In this document: positions 7,645 to 15,083 of the stretch, one piece after another
Position numbering within the stretch: the first letter of the stretch is position 1
Layout of the letters: the number at the start of each line of letters is the position of its first letter
Source of the DNA: CANLBN01 sp047638515
Lineage (GTDB): Bacteria > Pseudomonadota > Gammaproteobacteria > Pseudomonadales > Cellvibrionaceae
Direction: 5' to 3'
Assembly: GCA_047638515.1 (NCBI GenBank)
Contig: JBLIME010000022.1
Location: 1 to 19,336 of the forward strand
Length of the DNA: 19,336 bases
Position numbers and translations under genes: made by a program
The notes under the pieces: generated by a model
What the model was told of the DNA's origin: nothing
What the model saw: only the letters and a program-made list of their open reading frames with translations
Database searches by the model: none

Positions 7645-8919
7645 TTAGGTACTGTCGGTGATCAACTTTACCTTAGCACGCTCAATCATAGTGTTTGACA
7701 GCCTGATGGTTTCAAAAACATAATCGTTGATGGTGAAGCTAATTTGGCCTTTCGGAATGTTTTCGAGATACTCCATCATCAGTCCGTTAAGTGTCTTGGG
7801 ACCGTCTATTGGTAGATCCCAAGACAGATTGCGATTGACGTCACGGATCGATGCACTGCCATCGATGAGATACCATTCACTATCTATTGGAGTAATGTCC
7901 GGTTCTCGGGTATTGGCTAGATCCGTTGTAAAGTCACCAACGATTTCTTCGAGCAGATCTGCGAGTGTAATTAACCCTTGAATTTCGCCATATTCATCGA
8001 CGATGAGTGCCATGCTGCGTTTATGATTCTTAAAACTAATAAGCTGTTTGTTTAGCGATGTGCTTTCGGGGACAAAATACGGCTCAGTAATGTGGTCGCG
8101 TATCTTGTCGTGGGTAAAGGGGGTTGGATCACTCAATAGTTTGGCAGTGGCGCGTAGATGTAAAATTCCTATGACCTTGTTGATATTGCCCTCAAATACC
8201 GGCAGCCTGGTGTACTCAGTTTCTTCTAGCTGTTTAATGATTGCATTAATATCATCTTCTAAGTTGATGCCGTTGACTTCGCTGCGCGGAATCATGATGT
8301 CTTCTACCGAGGACTTTTCTAAATTTAAAATGTTGAGCAGCATGTCTTGGTGATCGTCTGGAATCAAACCGCCGGCCTCGCCAACAATTGTTCTTAATTC
8401 ATCGGGATGGAGGTGGTCATTAGTGTTTATTTTCTGTGTATCGACACCGAAAAGCTTGGCGAGGCTGTTTGAAATATGATTGACGATCCACACTGCAGGA
8501 TAAAGTATAAATAGCAGGGGTTTAAGCAATATACTGAAGGGGAAGGCGACCCGCTCGGGATAGAGAGCCGCGATTGTTTTAGGTGTCACTTCTGCAAAGA
8601 TAAGTACGGCTAGCGTGAGTAGGACGCTCGCCGAAAATACAGCGCTTTCGCCGTAGAGTCTCAGGGCGATTAGGGTCGTTAAGGCGGCGGCAAAATTATT
8701 GGCAAGATTGTTACCAATCAAAATAACACCAATTAACCTATCTGGACGCCTCAATAGGTCCGAAGAGCGCTTGGCTCCTACGTGCCCTTTTTTCTCCAGA
8801 TGTCTTAGCCGGTAGCGGTTGAGTGCCATCATTGCAGTTTCAGAGCTAGAGAAGAAAGCCGAGCAAAAAATCAGCAAACCGAGGATGCTGAATAAAACAC
8901 CTAAGGGGATATCGTTCAA
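7645..8919 (-). CDS. corB: CorB/YfjD-type CNNM-CBS membrane protein (HlyC/CorC family)
   Basis: A 424-residue inner-membrane protein of the CNNM/CorB family, implicated in Mg2+ (and Co2+) efflux or homeostasis. The N-terminal DUF21/CNNM domain (about 5-165) has several membrane segments, with FFSSSETAMMALNRYRL at 22-38 and AEVTPKTIAAL at 109-119. A conserved HPDELRTIV helix (171-179) leads into a CBS pair (about 205-330) with DIMIPRSEV and DEYGEIQGLITLADLLEEIVGDF. A CorC_HlyC domain (about 345-420) closes the protein. The start is TTG at 8917-8919, chosen because it gives MNDIPLG, close to the usual N-terminus; no ATG lies nearby in frame. It is last in the minus-strand block after ypjD, DUF1631 and PilZ, with its own promoter-like sequence in the 122-base gap. 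Confidence 0.93.
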   Translation of the reverse strand: MNDIPLGVLFSILGLLIFCSAFFSSSETAMMALNRYRLRHLEKKGHVGAKRSSDLLRRPDRLIGVILIGNNLANNFAAALTTLIALRLYGESAVFSASVLLTLAVLIFAEVTPKTIAALYPERVAFPFSILLKPLLFILYPAVWIVNHISNSLAKLFGVDTQKINTNDHLHPDELRTIVGEAGGLIPDDHQDMLLNILNLEKSSVEDIMIPRSEVNGINLEDDINAIIKQLEETEYTRLPVFEGNINKVIGILHLRATAKLLSDPTPFTHDKIRDHITEPYFVPESTSLNKQLISFKNHKRSMALIVDEYGEIQGLITLADLLEEIVGDFTTDLANTREPDITPIDSEWYLIDGSASIRDVNRNLSWDLPIDGPKTLNGLMMEYLENIPKGQISFTINDYVFETIRLSNTMIERAKVKLITDST

Positions 8920-8950
8920 AGAGGGTTAACCTATGTACATTAAAAAGAGT

Positions 8951-8979
8951 ATCGTAATTAAAAGATCAGCGCTTATCAA
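8951..8979 (-). promoter_or_regulatory. corB: Candidate sigma-70 promoter of corB
   Basis: On the minus strand TTGATA (8974-8979, five of six consensus bases) and TACGAT (8951-8956, four of six) are separated by exactly 17 bases. The predicted start of transcription near 8944 leaves a leader of about 25 bases before the TTG codon. This suggests corB can be transcribed independently of the PilZ/DUF1631 genes. Confidence 0.5.
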
Positions 8980-9041
8980 TAACTGAATGATATAAATGAT
9001 GCGGACATAGTGCTACGAACGATGCGGACATTGCGCAACCG

Positions 9042-9398
9042 TCATTGCGCGGTAATATTGATCAATGAGCATATACCCGCGGCAGCATGTTTTGATTTGT
9101 CGATAATGGTAAAGCCACCCCAAACTAAGGTGTCACTATCTACGCAAGGCTGGCACCACAAGCATTCAACACCAATATCAATGACCGTTTGTCCATTGAT
9201 AGTGTTCGGTAGCATCAGCGAGAATTGATACGATGAAGCAACCGCGAAGGGCCGGCCCAGTATAAGTAGCCCCTGCTGATGTATATCGATAAGTTTGCCC
9301 AGGGGTTCTGAAGTAAGCTTATCGAAAATGGCGATATCGGTCGTTAATTTATGGCGCCTTAGCCGTCGTCTGTTAATTAATACATCGGCAACAATCAT
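9042..9398 (-). CDS. PilZ-domain protein (putative c-di-GMP effector)
   Basis: A 118-residue single-domain PilZ protein. PilZ domains bind cyclic di-GMP through an RxxxR stretch and a (D/N)xSxxG motif. Here the arginine-rich NRRRLRRHKL (9-18) supplies RxxxR, and the second motif reads D38-I-H40-Q-Q-G43, with His in place of the usual Ser. The rest fits the barrel: FSLMLPN, then IDIGVECLWCQP, and WGGFTIID near the end. No other domain is present, so it would act as an adaptor. The start gives MIVADVLINRRR; no strong ribosome site is visible. It begins 21 bases after the DUF1631 stop, so the two are almost certainly co-transcribed. Whether it still binds c-di-GMP with the Ser-to-His change is open. 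Confidence 0.82.
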   Translation of the reverse strand: MIVADVLINRRRLRRHKLTTDIAIFDKLTSEPLGKLIDIHQQGLLILGRPFAVASSYQFSLMLPNTINGQTVIDIGVECLWCQPCVDSDTLVWGGFTIIDKSKHAAAGICSLINITAQ

Positions 9399-9419
9399 GA
9401 TCTTAATTTATTCTCGCCA

Positions 9420-11786
9420 TTAGTTTAAAGACTTAGATTCATCGTCTAGGCGCTGAAAGATTTTTTCTAAAGCCCTTTCAAAGAGGGGCTTGGTGCTGCC
9501 TGCGACCACCTTAGCCTCTCCGGCAATTATTTTTCTCGCCAGCTCTAACCGAGAAATCATGACCACTTTTTGGCTGCTGCTATCAACCAACATAAATTTT
9601 TTCAGCTTAGAACTAAAACCATTCACTTTGAGACGCATGTGTTGATCAAACTCAAACCAAGTTCCCGCTTCGATAAGCTTTAAGTAATCGATAACCTTCT
9701 CTTCTTCTGGAGTTACTTGTTCTTCGATATGAACAATGGGCTCGAGCTCTTTAATTGGAAGGGGTTTAGCTATAATGATGGGTTCTGTTTTACCATTAAT
9801 GTCAGTTTTTTGAGCTGCAGTAGCTGCGTATTTTTTTACCGTTGCGATTTTTAGTGCGGTTAGGTCGACTAAAGTTTTCTTTGAGCTAGCTTGATCGTAA
9901 CCCATGGTGTTGAAGCCAATTTTAATGGCGGCTAAAATGCCATTAAAACGCGGCCCCAGCTCCGACCTATCGCGCCTTTTATCACTAAAGTCGAAGAAAT
10001 AGACCAGTTCATCAACGACTCTCAAAGCTTGCTTCCAGAGTGCTTCGTTGCCGCTGTCACGCAGCTGCAGTAGCGTCAGATAGGTAAACCAAGGACGGAG
10101 TAGTTGAATAACTGCAGATGGAAGCTTGACCTCCTTGACTCGCGTTTCTAACTCTTGCTTGCTGCGTTTTTTAGCTAGGCGAAGGCGCTCCTGACCTTGA
10201 ACACGCTCAATGTTATTGCGTTCTTTGAGTTGGTGTTTATGGTGTAATTTATTCTTTAAGCGGTTGAACTCGAATAAGACCTCTGCAAACAAACGCACAT
10301 CATTTTTGAATTCGTCCATAACACGCATAACAACAGATTTAATCTCATCAAACATTTCATACAGTGCAGAGCCATCGTTATTAACGTAGTTAGCGCCAGC
10401 TTCGGCGAGGCTATCGAGTAAAAGTCTTGCGGGGTGTTCTGGTTTTTCAAAAAACTGGGTATCGATAAAGGCTAGCTTCAAAAAAGGTGTGTGCAGATGA
10501 CTTAGTAAGGTTTTAACTGAGTCGGGCAGACTTTCATCGGTCAAAATATATTCGAACAAAATGCCAACCAGGTCGATGGTATACATGTCGTGTTGATCGA
10601 CTTGACCGTCTGATGCTTCTTTGGCTAACTGCGCAGCAATTTGTTTGTTCGTTTCATAAATACTCTGTGCACCTAGCTGCTGATTTTCTTTGACTGATGC
10701 GGTTCTCGAGGATTGGATATTTTCAACGACGTCAATTATTTGCTGGTTGACAAACAGGCTAGGCGGCTGCGGCGCTCTGTTGCCGGTGTGGTTGAGCTCT
10801 CTTAGTGCTATTTCCGACACCGTCTCTGATACCACCGGTGGTGGTTCGTTAAACTCGTCCGCGCCATATTGACGAGTTTGCTGCAGTAATGTGCGTATCG
10901 CATTAACCAATTTAACTTGTTCGTCTTCTTTTGCAGCTCGCGCAGATTCTTCGGTATCGCCTGAAGTCTGGCTGTATCGGTCAGCGGCAAAGCCTAGGGT
11001 TCCTCGAGCACCCTCAAACTTAGGATTGCTTTCTTGATTAGGTTGAACATCGTAGGTATTTTGCGTTATATCTTGATCGTAACGCAGATTTGGCAGTATG
11101 CCTTCGGAGATAAGGTACTCGTTAGTGGTTGTATACAAAGGATCAAGATAGGCATCGATTAAACTTGCAAAGACCTTGTAGGCGCTAAGCTTTGAGGCGG
11201 TAGTAACGCTTATTAAGGAGAGCGATGACCTGAGGGCGACGCAGAATTGTAGAGGCGAAATAGGGTTATTATGTTCGTTGACAGTCTGACTATTGTCGAT
11301 GCTGCTAAGGCGTTTTTCTAGTTGCCAAATGCCTTCTTGGTATTCAACATTACTTGCGTCGGCGATAGTTTTTATGGCGATAGTTTCCTCTAACTCATCG
11401 TTGTCAATCAACGACCATATACTTTCTTTAGGGTCATGTTCGCGCAGGTGGGTGGCGAGTGATTTATCTCTGTAAAGAACGAAGCCATCGTTTAATTTAT
11501 CGCTAAAATATTGCTTGAGTCGATCTGAGTTGGCTCTAAACTCACGAAGGTTATCCATGCCTATCAAGTGTTCTTGGTTGGTCTTAGACTTGTCTATCTT
11601 GTCATTTAGCGTATGGTCAAAAATAAGTGAAAATTCTTCAAAGAGCAAGCTAGCTTGATTAACGGCAACTTCTTGGCAATGATTAAGCCATGCTGTGAAT
11701 TTCTGGTGGTGCAAAGTGGGTTTTTCAGACGAGATAGAGCGCAAGTGTGGACGCGGTTTTTTGTTCGATGTGTCGTTGTCGGACAT
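9420..11786 (-). CDS. DUF1631 family protein (large, soluble, function unknown)
   Basis: A 788-residue protein of the DUF1631 family; some databases label it a thymidine phosphorylase, which the sequence does not support. Visible family marks are WSLIDNDELEE (124-134), NPISPLQFCVALRSSL (174-189), a long helical middle with a charged, coiled-coil-like stretch (about 520-560, rich in K, R and E), and a C-terminal domain (about 695-780). That last domain contains GTWFEFDQ and KKFMLVDSSSQKVVMISRLELARKI. No signal peptide or membrane span is seen. A variable low-complexity linker lies around 240-300. The start ATG gives MSDNDTSNKK. It is first of a two-gene unit with the PilZ gene 21 bases downstream, so a role tied to c-di-GMP or cell-surface behaviour is a reasonable inference, not a demonstrated one. 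Confidence 0.85.
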   Translation of the reverse strand: MSDNDTSNKKPRPHLRSISSEKPTLHHQKFTAWLNHCQEVAVNQASLLFEEFSLIFDHTLNDKIDKSKTNQEHLIGMDNLREFRANSDRLKQYFSDKLNDGFVLYRDKSLATHLREHDPKESIWSLIDNDELEETIAIKTIADASNVEYQEGIWQLEKRLSSIDNSQTVNEHNNPISPLQFCVALRSSLSLISVTTASKLSAYKVFASLIDAYLDPLYTTTNEYLISEGILPNLRYDQDITQNTYDVQPNQESNPKFEGARGTLGFAADRYSQTSGDTEESARAAKEDEQVKLVNAIRTLLQQTRQYGADEFNEPPPVVSETVSEIALRELNHTGNRAPQPPSLFVNQQIIDVVENIQSSRTASVKENQQLGAQSIYETNKQIAAQLAKEASDGQVDQHDMYTIDLVGILFEYILTDESLPDSVKTLLSHLHTPFLKLAFIDTQFFEKPEHPARLLLDSLAEAGANYVNNDGSALYEMFDEIKSVVMRVMDEFKNDVRLFAEVLFEFNRLKNKLHHKHQLKERNNIERVQGQERLRLAKKRSKQELETRVKEVKLPSAVIQLLRPWFTYLTLLQLRDSGNEALWKQALRVVDELVYFFDFSDKRRDRSELGPRFNGILAAIKIGFNTMGYDQASSKKTLVDLTALKIATVKKYAATAAQKTDINGKTEPIIIAKPLPIKELEPIVHIEEQVTPEEEKVIDYLKLIEAGTWFEFDQHMRLKVNGFSSKLKKFMLVDSSSQKVVMISRLELARKIIAGEAKVVAGSTKPLFERALEKIFQRLDDESKSLN

Positions 11787-12135
11787 TGCTTCACCTTAAC
11801 GTTACTTTTGCCCCTAATCTCGAACTGATTTTCGAGGATGCGGCGAATAACAAAGAAATGTTGTACCAGTGGCGATCAATAAACGCAAAGCTTCACGACC
11901 ATTAGTTATTATTATTTATTATATCTTGGCGATATCAACGTTATCGTCGGTTAGCTGATGGACAATGCCTGCCAAATCTAATGGCGTTAACTTTAAATGC
12001 CTCGATCGTCATTACTAGTTTGCAAGGCATATCGGATGCTGCCGTTAAAGTTGCTGTTTGAAAGACCCACGCGTTGTAACTATTATTGCTATGGTGGTGG
12101 TATATATAAATATATATATTTAAGCTTAGTATAGG
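11787..12135. other. Intergenic region with a candidate promoter for the DUF1631 unit
   Basis: On the minus strand a perfect -10 hexamer TATAAT lies at 11918-11923, roughly 130 bases before the DUF1631 start, but no good -35 sits 16-18 bases upstream. An AT-only run of alternating TA (about 12102-12122) lies just past the ypjD stop. A 50-codon plus-strand stretch ending TGA near 12060 reads smoothly (contains MALTLNASIVITSLQG) but has no ribosome site; I do not call it. No terminator hairpin after ypjD is evident. Confidence 0.4.
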
Positions 12136-12933
12136 TTATTTTAGAATTATTTCCAAAACTACTTTGCTGCCAAAATAAGCCAGCATCAACATGCAAAAAC
12201 CACCAATTACCCATCTGCCGGCTGAGTTCCCCCGCCACCCTAATCTGTAGCGCCCCCACAGCACCACAGAAAAGATAAAAAGTCCAAATAATGACAATAC
12301 TGTCTTGTGGACTAGCTGTTGTGCAAAGATATTATCGATAAAAATAAAGCCGATAGCCATGCCAAAAGCCAGTGTAATGACACCCGCTAGGACCAATTCA
12401 AATATGAGCGCTTCCATGGTTTGCAGTGCTGGCAATATTTTTACAATGCTGCCCAGTCGGTGATTCTTTAATTGATGATTTTGCCAGCTCCACAAGGCCG
12501 CTTGTAAAGATGCCATGGTTAATAAACTATAGGAAATAATTGACAATAGAATGTGGGTCCCGATACCGGCGTTGACGGCGACCAGGTGTGGCGCAAGATC
12601 TCTAAATATAATAGCTATTATGATAAAAAATATCGAGAGTGGAAATAAAAACACCAAGAGATTGTGCAGGGGTTTCCTTAAACTGCTGATAACAACAATA
12701 ATGTTAATAGCAAGAAAAATGATGGAGGGCATATTCTGTATGCCTAAATTGAGTCCGTCGGTTGTGAACGTTACAGTATAAATACTGAGGCAGTGCATCA
12801 GTATTGCAAAGACTGCTATGCCAAACAATTTACGACGATTTACTGTCTTGTTTTGCCTCAAATATGAGTACAGGTAGATGCTGGCAAGTAAGTATAGAAA
12901 CAGTGCAAAAATATTGGCTATTAATGACAACAT
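12136..12933 (-). CDS. ypjD: YpjD/CcsA-like inner-membrane protein (cytochrome c assembly family)
   Basis: A 265-residue polytopic membrane protein with about eight hydrophobic segments, belonging to the CytC_asm (CcsA/CcmC/HemX-like) family. YpjD marks include GTHILLSIISYSLLTMASLQAALW (starting at 125), LPALQTMEALIFEL (167-180), QLVHKTVLSLFG (206-217), LWGRYRLGWRG (225-235) and LAYFGSKVVLE at the C-terminus. His127 and His209 are the conserved histidines that in relatives handle haem. E. coli YpjD has no clear function; a role in Mg2+ or haem handling with CorB has been inferred from their recurrent adjacency. The start ATG at 12931-12933 lacks a strong ribosome site. rpsT lies upstream on the same strand behind a terminator; the usual divergent ffh is not present. 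Confidence 0.9.
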   Translation of the reverse strand: MLSLIANIFALFLYLLASIYLYSYLRQNKTVNRRKLFGIAVFAILMHCLSIYTVTFTTDGLNLGIQNMPSIIFLAINIIVVISSLRKPLHNLLVFLFPLSIFFIIIAIIFRDLAPHLVAVNAGIGTHILLSIISYSLLTMASLQAALWSWQNHQLKNHRLGSIVKILPALQTMEALIFELVLAGVITLAFGMAIGFIFIDNIFAQQLVHKTVLSLFGLFIFSVVLWGRYRLGWRGNSAGRWVIGGFCMLMLAYFGSKVVLEIILK

Positions 12934-13145
12934 GTAAAGGTCTTCAGTTGCGATGACTTAGTTTGGCTTCGGCTCAGGTTTTTTAAATTGGAACTGTCTG
13001 AAACTTAATTGGGCTATAAGCCTTGCTAAAAACTAGACTGACATTAACCACGGGCTGCTGTTTGCAAACACAATCCTAGTGTGTCATAGGATGCGGACGA
13101 TGAGAAGTTACATTTGTCAGTTTGCACTTTTTACCGCTGATTCAC

Positions 13146-13174
13146 AAAAAAACCCCGACAAGTCGAGGTTTTTT
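13146..13174 (-). terminator. rpsT: Rho-independent terminator of rpsT
   Basis: CCCCGAC (13153-13159) faces GTCGAGG (13162-13168) with one C-A mismatch and a very short loop, bounded by seven A on the left and six T on the right. On the minus strand the stem is followed by seven T residues. It lies about 60 bases past the rpsT stop and separates rpsT from ypjD. The symmetric A/T flanks would let it work in both directions. Confidence 0.85.
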
Positions 13175-13233
13175 ACACAGGCTCTGTTGCTTATTTAAAA
13201 TGCTTCAGAGTAATGGGTGCGGAGCGGCTACTG

Positions 13234-13494
13234 TTACAGAGCTTTAATTTGACTGTTCAAGCGGCTTTTATGGCGCGCAGCCTTGTTTTTGTGAAGAATG
13301 CCCTTGTCGGCCATGCGGTCGATCACAGGAACTGCCACAGCGTAAGCTGCGTTGGCGACTTCTTTGTTGCCGGCTTCAATAGCAGAGATGACTTTTTTGA
13401 TCTGAGTGCGGACCATAGAGCGCAAGCTGGTGTTGTGCTTGCGGGTTTTTTCATTTTGAATCGCACGTTTCTTCGCTTGAGGTGTATTTGCCAC
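13234..13494 (-). CDS. rpsT: 30S ribosomal protein S20 (bS20)
   Basis: An 86-residue basic protein that binds 16S rRNA in the small subunit. It is clearly S20: MANTPQAKKRAIQNEK at the N-terminus (E. coli MANIKSAKKRAIQSEK), then RSMVRTQIKKV, and near the C-terminus DRMADKGILHKNKAARHKSRL. The initiation codon is GTG (13492-13494), preceded by a strong AGGAG seven bases upstream. E. coli rpsT also uses a non-AUG start (UUG), which is tied to its autoregulation. Transcription starts from a near-consensus promoter at 13591-13618, and the gene ends at the terminator near 13146-13174, so it is monocistronic. Other frames over the same bases are shadows. Confidence 0.98.
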   Translation of the reverse strand: MANTPQAKKRAIQNEKTRKHNTSLRSMVRTQIKKVISAIEAGNKEVANAAYAVAVPVIDRMADKGILHKNKAARHKSRLNSQIKAL

Positions 13495-13590
13495 CGTTGA
13501 GCTCCTATATATGTCAATAAAATTCAGTTTTCGAGTCGTTAGTTAAGTGGTTAAGAACCTATGGCTAATCGACCCAGATTAGGGAGCGCA

Positions 13591-13618
13591 ATTATGCCAC
13601 CTGTTCGAATTTTGTCAA
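13591..13618 (-). promoter_or_regulatory. rpsT: Strong sigma-70 promoter of rpsT
   Basis: On the minus strand a perfect -35 TTGACA (13613-13618) is followed after 16 bases by CATAAT (13591-13596, five of six). The bases just after the -10 are TGCGCTCCC, a GC-rich discriminator of the type found at ribosomal promoters under stringent (ppGpp) control. The predicted leader is about 90 bases, long enough for the translational autoregulation known for S20. Confidence 0.85.
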
Positions 13619-13779
13619 CCATTTAAGCTGCGCTTTAGGTCGTCTCCTGGTGTTAATGCCGCTCGTAGCTCATCGACTCGAGGCGGTGTGCATTTATTGG
13701 CTTAAATGGCGACAGTGCATCTCGGTAAAACATCATTAAATGTGTGATGCAGAGTCTGGTTTGGCCTGAGATAAGCGTT

Positions 13780-14727
13780 TTAGGGTGTGCTGCGATCCAG
13801 ACGCTCGCTGATAGAGTGATCGCTACCGAGTTTAAAAACTATGTCGGCGTATTTTGGAAGCGTCGCCAGCATATGCACGGTTAAACGTTCATAATGTTGA
13901 ATGAAACGTTGTAGCTGCGTTGTGCTCATAATGCCCGATTGGTCATGCGTGACTGAAGCGGTAGCTATAGTTTTGTCCCTTAGCTTATCCTCTTGTTTCT
14001 GCCGCCAGTCATAGACGCATTCAAAACTAGGTGCCTTGAGCATAATCAGTTTATCTAGCTGTTCAAATATAGGCATATAGTCATTTTTAATCGTGTCGTT
14101 AATATGCTTGCGCCAAGAGCCTTGGGCATCCTCTTCTTGCTCTAAAGCGTTAATGGCTATACCTAAAGATACCGACGTCTCTGGTCTTACGCCAAGACAC
14201 CAGCCCTCTAATAAGATAATGTCCACCGAGTTGTGGATAATCTCCCAAGCGCTCTCTGGGTGCCTGTCATCTGTGCTCTTATCGAAGCGTGGGATAACAA
14301 CCTCAGTCTCGCCGGCACACAGTTGCTGCAGAGTGTCGTTTAGTAGCGTCGTGTCGTGTGTACCCGGAACACCTCTTGTGAGTAATAATGGATGTATATC
14401 AGCGGCGCTTCGCTGTCTTTCGGCTTTGGTTTTATAAAAATCATCAATAGAAAGGTTGGCGACTTTTTTGTTATAACGTGCGCTAAAGATTCGGCTCAAT
14501 AGTAACGCTAAGGTGGACTTGCCACTACCTTGAGAGCCATTAATGCCAATAATGAGGGGCCCATCGTGGGCACTGGCTTTGTGATCCTCAACGATCTCAG
14601 CGGCCAGCGGTAAGAAATAGGTTTGTGCAAGCAGCTGATACACTTCAGGCAATTTTTCTTCAGCGCAAAAAACATCGAGCAGCTCTTGATTAGCTTGATT
14701 CAGGTCTGAGTAATTATGGGTTTGCAT
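13780..14727 (-). CDS. COG4240-type P-loop kinase, probable D-glycerate 3-kinase
   Basis: A 315-residue P-loop kinase. The Walker A motif GSQGSGKS is at 64-71 within IIGINGSQGSGKST. LSIDDFYKT (92-100) is the phosphoribulokinase/uridine kinase-like Walker B region. TRGVPGTHD (117-125), PRFDKSTDDRHP (146-157) and ILLEGWCLGVRP (171-182) match the glycerate kinase (GLYK/yeast Tda10) family, as does YDWRQKQE farther on. Family enzymes phosphorylate D-glycerate at position 3, the last step of photorespiratory or glyoxylate carbon salvage; bacterial relatives are mostly uncharacterised, so the substrate is an inference. The start ATG lacks a clear ribosome site. The gene reads toward rpsT, 285 bases away, and is divergent from murJ. 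It is not a usual member of the rpsT-murJ neighbourhood. Confidence 0.82.
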   Translation of the reverse strand: MQTHNYSDLNQANQELLDVFCAEEKLPEVYQLLAQTYFLPLAAEIVEDHKASAHDGPLIIGINGSQGSGKSTLALLLSRIFSARYNKKVANLSIDDFYKTKAERQRSAADIHPLLLTRGVPGTHDTTLLNDTLQQLCAGETEVVIPRFDKSTDDRHPESAWEIIHNSVDIILLEGWCLGVRPETSVSLGIAINALEQEEDAQGSWRKHINDTIKNDYMPIFEQLDKLIMLKAPSFECVYDWRQKQEDKLRDKTIATASVTHDQSGIMSTTQLQRFIQHYERLTVHMLATLPKYADIVFKLGSDHSISERLDRSTP

Positions 14728-15083
14728 TAGTTGTCACTGTGTTTTTAGATATTAATCGATTGTACATCATCGCCGCGCTTAAAAACCGACTGTGGAAGCT
14801 GTAGTGACAAGGTAATTAAAATCTTGTGGGCTGATGGCGCTCTGCCAATAAAGATATTGCTCGCGGATTAACAAGTTGGTTTTTTTGACACTAAAAAATT
14901 ATTTATTGGGATAAAGGATACTATCAAGCTCTATAAACGATGCTATTATGACCAACGTCAGTTGACGAATATTTTGTAGGCAGTGCAACTGTAAGCACTA
15001 CCACCTGCAAGATAGTAAAGTTTTTAACTTGCCTAGGTGATTGATGCGTAATTTTTCATTGAGTGCATGTCTGCAAACCCAAA
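14728..15083. other. Divergent promoter region of the kinase and murJ genes
   Basis: No gene is called in these 356 bases. For murJ, a -10-like TATTAT lies near 14943-14948 with a poor -35. A TTGACA at about 14887-14892 has no partner at normal spacing. AGTGC-N7-GCACT near 14981-14997 can form a small hairpin in the murJ leader. Just before murJ a six-codon frame (ATG at 15067, TGA at 15085-15087) overlaps the murJ ATG as ATGA. Confidence 0.4.

Noticed and set aside
11880..12062. 50-codon plus-strand stretch containing MALTLNASIVITSLQG
   Set aside because: No ribosome site, no family match, and it sits in the probable promoter region of the DUF1631 unit.
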